Source: Actinoplanes sp. NBRC 103695
GTDB taxonomy: Bacteria > Actinomycetota > Actinomycetes > Mycobacteriales > Micromonosporaceae
DNA: 64,000 nucleotides
NCBI RefSeq assembly: GCF_030269485.1
Contig: NZ_BSTL01000033.1
Location: 34,220-98,219 of the forward strand
Direction of reading: 5' to 3'
Every line of letters starts with the position of its first letter. Positions within the stretch are counted from its first letter, which is position 1. Both the position numbers and the translations under genes were made by a program. Shown one piece after another: positions 25,361 to 32,537 of this stretch. The notes under the pieces were generated by a model. It was not told the DNA's origin, did no database searches, and saw nothing but the letters and a program-made list of their open reading frames with translations.

Positions 25361-26856
25361 GCCGCATGATCAGGTCGCGCCGCGCCGCCCCCGAGCAGGA
25401 CCTTCCGCTGTACGCACGCCTGCTCGGCCTCCGCCAGCTCACCCCGAGCGGCTTCCTGTGCTTCGTGTTCCTCGAGGGCACCGTTGCCCTCGGCGTCCTG
25501 CTCGCGCTGGCCGAACTGGTCAGCTGGTGGGGCGTCCTGGTGCTGCCGCTGACGGTGGCCGGCATGGTCAAGCTCAACGACATGATCGCCGGCGCGCTGA
25601 GCCGCCCCGCGACAGCCACGGCGACGACCTCCGGCGCGACGGCCGGCCGTCGCCCGCTGGTGCGCCCCGCCGCGGTGGCGGCGTCGGCGCCCGCTCCGGG
25701 CCGGTCCGAGTTCGGGATGGACGACTTGTCGCTCTCCCGCGCACGCACGGTCGACCTGAGCAGCGCGGTCGGCGCTCGCATGGCCGCCGACCTCACCGAC
25801 GACGCCGATTCGGCTCACGCCGACTTCGCCAGTGGCGCTGATTTCGCCAGTCGCGCTGACTTTGCTCGCGCTGACCTCGACCAAGGTGCTGACCTTGCTC
25901 GCGGGGCTGACTTTGCTCGCGGGGCTGGCCTTGCTCGCGGGGCTGGCCTTGCTCGCGGGGCTGGCCTTGCTCGCGGGGCTGACCTTGCTCGTGGGACTGA
26001 CCTCGGCCTTGACACTGGCGTTGATCGTGGTCGCGATGCCGCGCCGGATCTTGGCTGGCGCGGGGACGGGGTCTACTCCGGCGGATCGTGTGCCGAGCCA
26101 GGCAGGGACGGCTGGTCCGGCTCGCTGTTCGACGAAGCTGACCGATACGGCATTTCGGCCGCCAGCTTCGGTCGCGCGGCGGGCGGACGCTCGCGGTTGC
26201 CAGGTGCGGACGACGAACTGCGCCGTCCCTACGAGGTGCTCGACGACCGTGGCTGGTCCGGGGGATCAGTCGAACAAGCTGGCGGACGCGGCCGACAGTG
26301 GGTCGCGCCGGGTGACGGTGGCTGGCTGGGTGGCGCGGCTGCCGAGGACGACGCGTTCGGCCAGGCGCAGGGTGAGCCTGACGTCTCGGGTCGGCTGATG
26401 AGCGAACGCACCGGTCAAGCAGCGCACGAGCGCGACGACCAGAATCAGCGGCACCGGGAGTGCGAGGGCCAGGATCGGCTCACGGGTGACCGGCACGGTC
26501 TGAGCGGCCTGCCGGGCGAGCGCGACGGTCTCAGCGGCCTGGTGGCCGAGCGCGACGGCCTCAGCGGCCTGCCGGACGAGCGCGACGGTCTGGGTCGGAC
26601 GCCGGGTGTTCATGGCGACCGGGGGGAGTGGCGCGGTCTCGGTGAGTTGCCGGGGGAGCGACGGGGCTCAGGTGAGGTGCCGGTGGAGCGGGCGCGGTCC
26701 GGTGGAGTTCCGGATGACGGCGAGTGGTCCGGTGGCGGTCACGTCGCGACGGCCGCGGACGGCGGTCCGCTGAACGGGCCCGCACACGTCTGGGCCGATG
26801 ACCCCGAGACCGTTCGGCAGCGGGCTCGGCAGTCCGCCGCACGCCGCTACGAGTGA
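25357..26856 (+). CDS. Membrane-anchored protein with long repetitive tail
   Basis: This 499-residue protein, starting at an ATG overlapping the holA stop, has two membrane helices at residues about 25-75 (FLCFVFLEGTVALGVLLALA; WWGVLVLPLTVAGMV). The ~400-residue remainder is low complexity. It contains hexapeptide repeats (GADLAR / GAGLAR) from an 18-bp DNA repeat at about 25880-25990, and DGLSGLPGER-type decapeptides at about 26500-26600. The N-terminal ~75 residues resemble a small actinobacterial membrane protein that follows holA; the tail is probably expansion. No catalytic motif is seen. Confidence 0.7.
   Translation: MSRMIRSRRAAPEQDLPLYARLLGLRQLTPSGFLCFVFLEGTVALGVLLALAELVSWWGVLVLPLTVAGMVKLNDMIAGALSRPATATATTSGATAGRRPLVRPAAVAASAPAPGRSEFGMDDLSLSRARTVDLSSAVGARMAADLTDDADSAHADFASGADFASRADFARADLDQGADLARGADFARGAGLARGAGLARGAGLARGADLARGTDLGLDTGVDRGRDAAPDLGWRGDGVYSGGSCAEPGRDGWSGSLFDEADRYGISAASFGRAAGGRSRLPGADDELRRPYEVLDDRGWSGGSVEQAGGRGRQWVAPGDGGWLGGAAAEDDAFGQAQGEPDVSGRLMSERTGQAAHERDDQNQRHRECEGQDRLTGDRHGLSGLPGERDGLSGLVAERDGLSGLPDERDGLGRTPGVHGDRGEWRGLGELPGERRGSGEVPVERARSGGVPDDGEWSGGGHVATAADGGPLNGPAHVWADDPETVRQRARQSAARRYE
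25880..25995 (+). repeat. 18-bp in-frame tandem repeat
   Basis: Units of the type GCTCGCGGGGCTGGCCTT repeat six or more times. In the gene's frame they give GAGLAR; in the second frame they give a strongly hydrophobic LLAGLA run without stops, a by-product of the unit length. Confidence 0.9.
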
Positions 26857-27197
26857 AGCGCGCCTTAGAACCACTTCAAACTTGGCTTTCCCGGCGGCTG
26901 TGAGCTGCGGTCCAGTCCTACCGTCGCGGTGCCCGCGCACTGTTGGAACGCGAGCAAAGGTAGTCCTTCCTCCCCCTGGGGCCGGTCACTGTCTCCCGCG
27001 GTGGCCGGCCCGCTCCCGAGGCGACATCGCGCGGCGAACCGTGAGACGACCCAGCAGGCGAGTCGGCTCCTGGGCTGCTCCTGCTCAGCCGCGCGCGGAA
27101 CGGCGTGACCGCTTGCGGGGCGCTGGTGGCACGAGTTGGGTGAGTGCGCGCTTCAACTCGTCGGCCCCGGCGGCGAAGTCGCCCGTCCGTCCCCGCC
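26857..27197. other. No confident gene; possible frameshifted tail on minus strand
   Basis: This stretch and its continuation to about 27600 show no complete gene. On the minus strand, bases 27085 to about 27250 read (in a frame different from the small ORF at 27198-27344) YLGVGWLAYLLRRGRTGDF and on to a basic end; this looks protein-like but lacks its own start. 27420-27590 is GC-rich imperfect repeats (GGGCGCGGCCA). Confidence 0.35.
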
Positions 27198-27344
27198 TTA
27201 GCAGGTAGGCGAGCCACCCCACACCCAAGTACCTGCGGCTCGCCGTACCCGCCTCCGGCGCGCCCGCACGATCGTCAGCATCGCCTCGGCGGTCGACGCA
27301 CTCACCGTGATCGAAACCTCACGGTGCAGCCGACCGACTTTCAC
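27198..27344 (-). CDS. Small basic ORF, possibly the front of a frameshifted gene
   Basis: This 48-codon ORF starts at a GTG with a very good ribosome site (AAGGTGAGG, 5 nt upstream) and reads MKVGRLHREVSITVSAS onward. After about residue 26 the sequence becomes Arg-rich, and another frame takes over with protein-like sequence to the TGA at 27085. A single frameshift would join them into a protein of about 86 residues. The family is unknown; whether it is functional or decayed cannot be told from sequence alone. Confidence 0.4.
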   Translation of the reverse strand: MKVGRLHREVSITVSASTAEAMLTIVRARRRRVRRAAGTWVWGGSPTC

Positions 27345-27595
27345 CACGGCCTCACCTTAGGTGGTCGTTCCCGCCCGCACTGACCCACTCTTGCGTACGG
27401 ACATGGACCGCACTCGCTGCGACCCGTAGCCGACCAAGGCGGGCGCCTTAAGGGCGGGCGCGGCCAGAGCGGGGCGGGAAGGCCAGGGCGGGCGCAGCCA
27501 GGGAGGGTGGCCCGGGCACGGCCGTGGCGGGCGCGGCCAGTGCGGGCGCGGCCATGGCGGGGTGGCGCGGGAACGCCGGGGGGAGGGCACGACAA

Positions 27596-27640
27596 ACGGG
27601 CACCGCGGCGGAACCTCAAAAAGAGGTCCGGCGATGCCCG
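27596..27640 (-). terminator. Hairpin downstream of rpsT
   Basis: On the minus strand CGGACCTC-ttttt-GAGGTTCCG forms a stem with one bulge, extended by CGGGCA/TGCCCG flanks, 45 bp after the rpsT stop. Confidence 0.65.
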
Positions 27641-27684
27641 GTAAGCCGAAGTGCCAGCCGCGGACTAGGCGCGGCCGTGCAAGA

Positions 27685-27951
27685 TCAGGCCGAGAGAGCG
27701 CTGACGCGCTTGGCGATGGCCGACTTGCGGTTCGCCGCCTGGTTCTTGTGGATGACGCCCTTGCTCACGGCCTTGTCGAGCTGGCGCGAAGCGTCGCGCA
27801 GCAGGGTCGTCGCCGTCGCGGAGTCGCCCGATTCGCTCGCCTCGTTGAGCTTGCGGATGACCGTCTTCAGCGACGACTTGACCGACTTGTTGCGCAGCCG
27901 GGCCTTCTCGTTCTGCCGGTTGCGCTTGATCTGGGACTTGATGTTCGCCAC
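27685..27951 (-). CDS. rpsT: 30S ribosomal protein S20
   Basis: This 88-residue helical protein binds 16S rRNA; it starts at a GTG with AAGG 8 nt upstream and reads MANIKSQIKRNRQNEKARLR. The conserved C-terminal KGVIHKNQAANRKSAIAKRV is present. It is transcribed opposite to holA and lepA, as usual in actinobacteria. Confidence 0.98.
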   Translation of the reverse strand: MANIKSQIKRNRQNEKARLRNKSVKSSLKTVIRKLNEASESGDSATATTLLRDASRQLDKAVSKGVIHKNQAANRKSAIAKRVSALSA

Positions 27952-28091
27952 GCGACAGCCTTGTCCTGACTAGTTCGGAAGAGTCCGAGCGGATGATGTC
28001 TTCAGTCGTGGCCACACCAGCAAGCAGCGGCGCGTCACCACAACGCGAAGGACCACATTACCAGCCCCACTCGGACCCACCAAAACGGGCC

Positions 28092-29042
28092 CTAGTCGGC
28101 CCAGCCCCGGCGGGCGGCGAGCCACGCCAGGGCCTGAGTGCCGCTGTACAGGTGGTGCTGGCGGGCCGTCGCCGCTGCCGTGCCGGTCGAGCCCGCGGCC
28201 CGGGCCAGCCAGTAGCCGCCCATCGCCGCCAGGGCGCCGTCCACGCCGGCGGGTGGGGCGTCCCAGGCATCCAGCAGGGCGTCCGTGTTCAGCCCGGTCG
28301 CCCAGGCGCTGACCAGCAGCGTCACCGTGTCGAACCAGGGTGCGCCCAGGCACGGCCAGGTCCAGTCGCAGAGCCAGGCCTCTGCGTCCCGGTCGATCAG
28401 GACGTTGTCGATGCGGAGGTCGCCGTGGACCACCCCGGAGCCGGCTACCAGGGCGGGAAGGCCGCGCTCCAGGTCGGCGAGCTCGGTCAGGTGTGACTGT
28501 GCCCATGCCGGGAGGTGGGGTGGGACCTGGTTGCTGAACCAGGACAGCTCGTCGCGGACCAGGTCGGGCAGGCTCGGCAAACCTGCTTCCAGCAACGCCG
28601 CCGGCGGGGCGGCCAGCGCTTCGGCGGCCGAGCGCCAGGCCGTCAGCGTCGCGTCGAGCTCGGCGGGTCGCCAGGGATGCGCGGGGATGCGGCCGTCGAT
28701 CGCGGTGAGGCACAGCACGTAGTACCCGTCCGCCTCCAGGGTCCAGAGCGGGCGCGCGGCGCGTACCCCGATGGGAAGTCCGGCTGTGATGCGCGCCTCC
28801 CTGGCGTACGCGAAGGAGGTGTTGCCGAAGGGTGCGGCCTTGACGAAGACGCGCTCGCCGGACCCCGACGTGAGCAGACCGGCGAAAGCCGTCGTGAAAC
28901 CGCTGGTCGCGGTGGTCGCCGCCGTGACCGGCGCGCCGAGGCGGAGGGACACCGCGGAGCGGACGGCAGCGGGCAGGTCACCCCATGCCGGGCGTACGGC
29001 CGTCGCCGAGTACGGAATCTCGGGCAACGACACCGGGCGCAT
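28092..29042 (-). CDS. Aminoglycoside-phosphotransferase-like kinase
   Basis: This 316-residue member of the APH/choline-kinase fold family has the catalytic loop VVHGDLRIDNVLI (HxDxxxxN) near 28400 and the metal-binding WLCDWTWP. The ATG at 29042 is favoured because AGGA lies 8-9 nt upstream; an ATG at 29051 is also in frame. Such stand-alone kinases in actinomycetes have varied or unknown substrates, so antibiotic resistance should not be assumed. It is divergent from the DUF4240 gene across 54 bp. Confidence 0.85.
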   Translation of the reverse strand: MRPVSLPEIPYSATAVRPAWGDLPAAVRSAVSLRLGAPVTAATTATSGFTTAFAGLLTSGSGERVFVKAAPFGNTSFAYAREARITAGLPIGVRAARPLWTLEADGYYVLCLTAIDGRIPAHPWRPAELDATLTAWRSAAEALAAPPAALLEAGLPSLPDLVRDELSWFSNQVPPHLPAWAQSHLTELADLERGLPALVAGSGVVHGDLRIDNVLIDRDAEAWLCDWTWPCLGAPWFDTVTLLVSAWATGLNTDALLDAWDAPPAGVDGALAAMGGYWLARAAGSTGTAAATARQHHLYSGTQALAWLAARRGWAD

Positions 29043-29067
29043 GACCCACATCCTGCCGTCCGAAGTT

Positions 29068-29090
29068 TTGTCGTACCCGAATGGCACCAT
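29068..29090 (+). promoter_or_regulatory. Candidate PafBC-type promoter of the DUF4240 gene
   Basis: TTGTCGTAC (29068-29076), eight bases, then CACCAT (29085-29090) fits the TTGTCnnnn-N8-nAnnnT pattern of DNA-damage promoters. The ATG at 29097 is six bases further on, so the transcript would be leaderless. Confidence 0.45.
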
Positions 29091-29096
29091 CTCGGC

Positions 29097-29630
29097 ATGA
29101 GAACCGACGACTTCTGGGCGGTCATCGACCGCTCGACCGCCGACCGGCCGGGCTCGCCCGCCGTGGTGGCCGAGCGTGCCGTCGACGAGCTGAGCAAGCG
29201 TGACCCGCAGGAGATCGTGGCGTGGGGGCGCCACCTCGACAAGGTGATGGCCGCGTCCGGCACCGAGGACCTGTGGGCGGCCGCCTACCTGATCAACGGC
29301 GGCGCCTCGGAGGATGGCTTCGACTCGTTCCGCGGCTGGCTGATCGCGCACGGGCGGGAGGTGGTGGCGCGGTCGGTGCGTGAGCCCGATGCGCTGGCCG
29401 AGATGCCCGCGGTGCGGTCCGCGGCGGCGAGCGGGGCGGTCTTCGAGGCCGAGGAGGTGCTGTCCATCGCGGCGTCGGCCTACCGGCAGGCCACCGGTGA
29501 CGAGCTGCCTCCGTCGGAGGTCGCCAGGACCCGCCCCGACCCGGCCGAGCTGTGGGACTTCGACGACGAGGAGGAGATGGGCAAGCGGCTGCCGAGGCTG
29601 TCCGCGCTGTTCCTGGAGCCGCCGGAGTAA
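29097..29630 (+). CDS. DUF4240 protein
   Basis: This 177-residue soluble, acidic protein has the N-terminal MRTDDFWAVIDRS and middle LWAAAYLINGGASEDGFDSF and FRGWLIAHG features of DUF4240, often found as a stand-alone protein in actinobacteria and of unknown function. The start follows directly on a candidate damage-type promoter. The stop lies 67 bp before the chosen lepA start, and GGAG inside its last codons could serve an alternative lepA start. Confidence 0.85.
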   Translation: MRTDDFWAVIDRSTADRPGSPAVVAERAVDELSKRDPQEIVAWGRHLDKVMAASGTEDLWAAAYLINGGASEDGFDSFRGWLIAHGREVVARSVREPDALAEMPAVRSAAASGAVFEAEEVLSIAASAYRQATGDELPPSEVARTRPDPAELWDFDDEEEMGKRLPRLSALFLEPPE

Positions 29631-29697
29631 AACCATGCGGCCCGGCGTGGGACGATGGGAGCGGCCGGACCCTGAGACCTATGAGAACGGACGTACG

Positions 29698-31569
29698 TTG
29701 CCCGACCCCGCCGTGAACGTAATCGGAGCGACCGACCCGGGTCGCATCCGCAACTTCTGCATCATCGCGCACATCGACCATGGCAAGTCCACGCTGGCCG
29801 ACCGCATGCTGCAGATCACCGGGGTGGTCGACCCGCGTCAGATGCGTGCGCAGTACCTCGACCGGATGGACATCGAGCGCGAGCGCGGCATCACGATCAA
29901 ATCCCAGGCCGTACGCATGCCGTGGATCGTCCGTCAGGGCGACAAAAAGGGCGATACGGCCGTGCTCAACATGATCGACACCCCGGGGCACGTCGACTTC
30001 ACCTACGAGGTCTCGCGGAGCCTGGCCGCCTGCGAGGGTGCCGTGCTGCTGGTCGACGCGGCGCAGGGCATCGAGGCGCAGACCCTCGCGAACCTGTACC
30101 TCGCGATGGAGAACGACCTGCGCATCATCCCGGTGCTCAACAAGATCGACCTGCCCGCCGCCCAGCCCGAGAAGTACGGCGAGGAGCTCGCCAAGCTGAT
30201 CGGCTGCGAGCCCGAGGACGTGCTGCGGGTGTCCGGCAAGACCGGCGTCGGCGTCGAGCATCTCCTGGACGAGATCGTCCGTAATTTCATCCCGCCGGTG
30301 GGCGACGCGACCGCGCCGGCCCGGGCGATGATCTTCGACTCGGTGTACGACGTGTACCGCGGCGTGGTCACCTACGTCCGGGTCATCGACGGCCGCATCG
30401 AGGCCCGCGACAAGATCAAGATGATGTCCACCGGCGCGGTGCACGAGCTGCTGGAGATCGGCGTCGTCTCGCCCGAGATGGAAAAGGCGGGCGCCCTCGG
30501 CGTCGGCGAGGTCGGCTACCTGATCACCGGCGTGAAGGACGTGCGCCAGTCCCGCGTCGGTGACACCGTGACCGGCAACCTGCGGCCGGCCAAGGAGGCG
30601 CTCGGCGGCTACAAGGACCCGAAACCGATGGTCTACTCGGGCCTCTACCCGATCGACGGCTCCGACTACCCGGCGCTGCGCGACGCCCTGGACAAGCTCA
30701 AGCTCAACGACGCCGCGCTCACCTACGAGCCGGAGACGTCGCTGGCGCTGGGCTTCGGCTTCCGGTGCGGCTTCCTCGGCCTGCTGCACCTGGAGATCAT
30801 CGGCGAGCGGCTGGAACGCGAGTTCAACCTCGACCTGATCTCCACCGCGCCCAACGTGGTCTACCAGGTGATCACCGAGGACCTGCAGGAGACGGTCGTC
30901 ACCAACCCGAGCGAGTTCCCCGAGGGCAAGATCGCCGAGATCCACGAGCCGGTGGTGCGCGCGACGGTCCTGGTGCCCAACGAGTTCGTCGGCGCGGTCA
31001 TGGAGCTGTGCCAGGGCCGCCGCGGCCAGCTGCTCGGCATGGAGTACATCTCCACCGAGCGGGTCGAGCTGCGCTACACCCTGCCGCTGGCCGAGATCAT
31101 CTTCGACTTCTTCGACCAGCTCAAGAGCAAGACCAAGGGGTACGCCTCACTGGACTACGAGCCGTCCGGCGAGCAGGTGGCCGACCTGGTGAAGGTGGAC
31201 ATCCTGCTGCACGGCGAGCCGGTGGACGCGTTCAGCGCGATCGTGCACAAGGACAAGGCCTACGGGTACGGCACGGGGATCGCGGCGAAGCTGCAGAAGC
31301 TGATCCCGCGGCAGCAGTTCGAGGTGCCGATCCAGGCGGCGATCGGCAGCCGCATCATCGCCCGCGAGACGATCCGCGCGATCCGCAAGGACGTGCTGGC
31401 GAAGTGCTACGGCGGTGACATCAGCCGGAAACGGAAGCTGCTCGAGAAGCAGAAGGAAGGCAAGAAGCGGATGAAGATGGTGGGGCGCGTGGAAGTGCCC
31501 CAGGAGGCCTTCATCGCTGCCTTGTCCACCTCGGACTCCGGTGACGCAAAAGGGACGAACAAGAAATAA
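29698..31569 (+). CDS. lepA: Elongation factor 4
   Basis: This 623-residue ribosomal GTPase acts on stalled or mistranslocated ribosomes. The G domain carries AHIDHGKSTLADRML, DTPGHVDF and LNKIDLPAA; the C-terminal LepA domain ends with the basic RKRKLLEKQKEGKKRMK. The TTG at 29698 gives the usual length and N-terminus (MPDPAVNVIG); an ATG at 29635, which has a better ribosome site (GGAG at 29624), would add 21 residues. A strong terminator follows. Confidence 0.96.
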   Translation: MPDPAVNVIGATDPGRIRNFCIIAHIDHGKSTLADRMLQITGVVDPRQMRAQYLDRMDIERERGITIKSQAVRMPWIVRQGDKKGDTAVLNMIDTPGHVDFTYEVSRSLAACEGAVLLVDAAQGIEAQTLANLYLAMENDLRIIPVLNKIDLPAAQPEKYGEELAKLIGCEPEDVLRVSGKTGVGVEHLLDEIVRNFIPPVGDATAPARAMIFDSVYDVYRGVVTYVRVIDGRIEARDKIKMMSTGAVHELLEIGVVSPEMEKAGALGVGEVGYLITGVKDVRQSRVGDTVTGNLRPAKEALGGYKDPKPMVYSGLYPIDGSDYPALRDALDKLKLNDAALTYEPETSLALGFGFRCGFLGLLHLEIIGERLEREFNLDLISTAPNVVYQVITEDLQETVVTNPSEFPEGKIAEIHEPVVRATVLVPNEFVGAVMELCQGRRGQLLGMEYISTERVELRYTLPLAEIIFDFFDQLKSKTKGYASLDYEPSGEQVADLVKVDILLHGEPVDAFSAIVHKDKAYGYGTGIAAKLQKLIPRQQFEVPIQAAIGSRIIARETIRAIRKDVLAKCYGGDISRKRKLLEKQKEGKKRMKMVGRVEVPQEAFIAALSTSDSGDAKGTNKK

Positions 31570-31580
31570 TTTCAGGCCAT

Positions 31581-31617
31581 AACCGCCCGATCGGAACGAG
31601 ATTCCGATCGGGCGGTT
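31581..31617. terminator. Terminator after lepA
   Basis: AACCGCCCGATCGGAA and TTCCGATCGGGCGGTT form a perfect 16-bp stem with a 5-nt loop, followed by TGGGTTCTGG. Confidence 0.9.
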
Positions 31618-31694
31618 TGGGTTCTGGATGGGTCGGGAATTCCTCGGGTCGACGGACGCAACGCCTTGTTCCACCCCTGAGGAGGGATCCCCCA

Positions 31695-31979
31695 ATGACT
31701 GTTACCGGCATCATCATGGCTCTGATCATCGGCCTGGTCATCGGCGCGCTCGGTCGCCTGGTCGTGCCCGGCAAGCAGAACATCCCGGTCTGGCTGACCA
31801 TGCTGGTCGGTGTCGTCGCCGCGCTGCTGGGCACCGTGCTGGCCCGCGCCTTCGGCGTCAACACCAACTCGGGTGGCTTCATCAACTGGGCGGAGCTCGC
31901 CTTCCAGGTCGTGCTCGCGGCCATCGGTGTCGCCCTGGTCGCCGGCGCCGGCTCGCGCCGTCGTCGCCTGACCCGCTGA
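31695..31979 (+). CDS. GlsB/YeaQ/YmgE family membrane protein
   Basis: This 94-residue protein with three membrane helices starts at an ATG with GGAGG about 10 nt upstream. Hallmarks are the first helix IIMALIIGLVIGALGRLVVPG and the second helix MLVGVVAALLGTVLA. Family members in enterobacteria are stress-induced inner-membrane proteins of unclear function. It is a single-gene unit between two strong terminators. Confidence 0.92.
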   Translation: MTVTGIIMALIIGLVIGALGRLVVPGKQNIPVWLTMLVGVVAALLGTVLARAFGVNTNSGGFINWAELAFQVVLAAIGVALVAGAGSRRRRLTR

Positions 31980-32026
31980 CCCCCCGAGCCCGACAAGGGC
32001 TCGCAGGACACGCAACGTCTTATCAG

Positions 32027-32063
32027 AAAGCGCCGGACCGCTTCCCCCGCGGCCCGGCGCTTT
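32027..32063. terminator. Terminator after the YeaQ-like gene
   Basis: AAAGCGCCGGACCGC (32027-32041) pairs with GCGGCCCGGCGCTTT (32049-32063), 15 positions with one mismatch, ending in TTT. Confidence 0.88.
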
Positions 32064-32067
32064 CGCG

Positions 32068-32155
32068 CGCGGGAGGTGGTGCGCGCGGGGAGGTGGTGCG
32101 CGCGGGGAGGTGGTGCGCGCGGGGAGGTGGTGCGCGCGGGGAGGTGGTGCGCGGG
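32068..32155. repeat. 17-bp minisatellite, five units
   Basis: GGGGAGGTGGTGCGCGC repeats five times in a row directly after the terminator hairpin. There is no gene; with the next two entries it fills the 31980-32518 gap. Confidence 0.92.
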
Positions 32156-32157
32156 GA

Positions 32158-32276
32158 AAACCGTCGAAGGGTACGCGCGACTCAGTTCCCAACCGCAAGC
32201 ACCGAACCTCCGTGGCGCACGCGCGATCGAGCGAAGACTTCAGGCCGTGAACGCGCCTGGCGCGAGACGTCGTTGG
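32158..32276. repeat. Dispersed ~118-bp repeat, copy A
   Basis: From AACCGTCGAAGGGTACGCGC to GAGACGTCGTTGG this segment aligns base for base with 41019-41135. Shared cores include GGTACGCGCGAC, AACCGCA, CACGCGCGA and GCGCGAGACGTCGT. It carries no plausible coding potential. Confidence 0.8.
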
Positions 32277-32437
32277 CGCGCCTCGTGAGGCGAGGGGCAG
32301 GCAAAACGCTAGGCGGGGGGAGGCGCGCGCGGGCGGGTGGTCCCGGGTATGACGGGCGCACGGGGTTGTTGGGCGTCCCAGGCGTTCGGCAGCACCAGCA
32401 CCGAGCCCTCGTGCAGCTCCCGCAGGGGCGTGCGGTG

Positions 32438-32537
32438 GCAGCGTCAGTGGCGGAACTTGTGCGCAGCGTCAGTGGCGGAACTTGTGCGCAGCGTCAGTGG
32501 CGGAACTTGTGCGCAGCGTCAGTAGCGGAACTTGTGC
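32438..32537. repeat. 25-bp repeat of a gene's 3' end, four units
   Basis: GCAGCGTCAGTGGCGGAACT (first 20 bases of the unit) recurs at 32438, 32463, 32488 and 32513. The fourth unit contains the stop codon of the minus-strand sensor gene, and each other unit repeats its last codons and stop (HKFR-x-stop). Confidence 0.95.

Noticed and set aside
25832..26398. Hydrophobic plus-strand ORF as a separate membrane protein
   Set aside because: Its hydrophobic run is the second-frame reading of an 18-bp repeat inside the 25357 gene, with no own ribosome site.
28092..29042. Aminoglycoside resistance gene
   Set aside because: The APH fold is widespread with other substrates, and no resistance context is present; only the kinase fold is supported.
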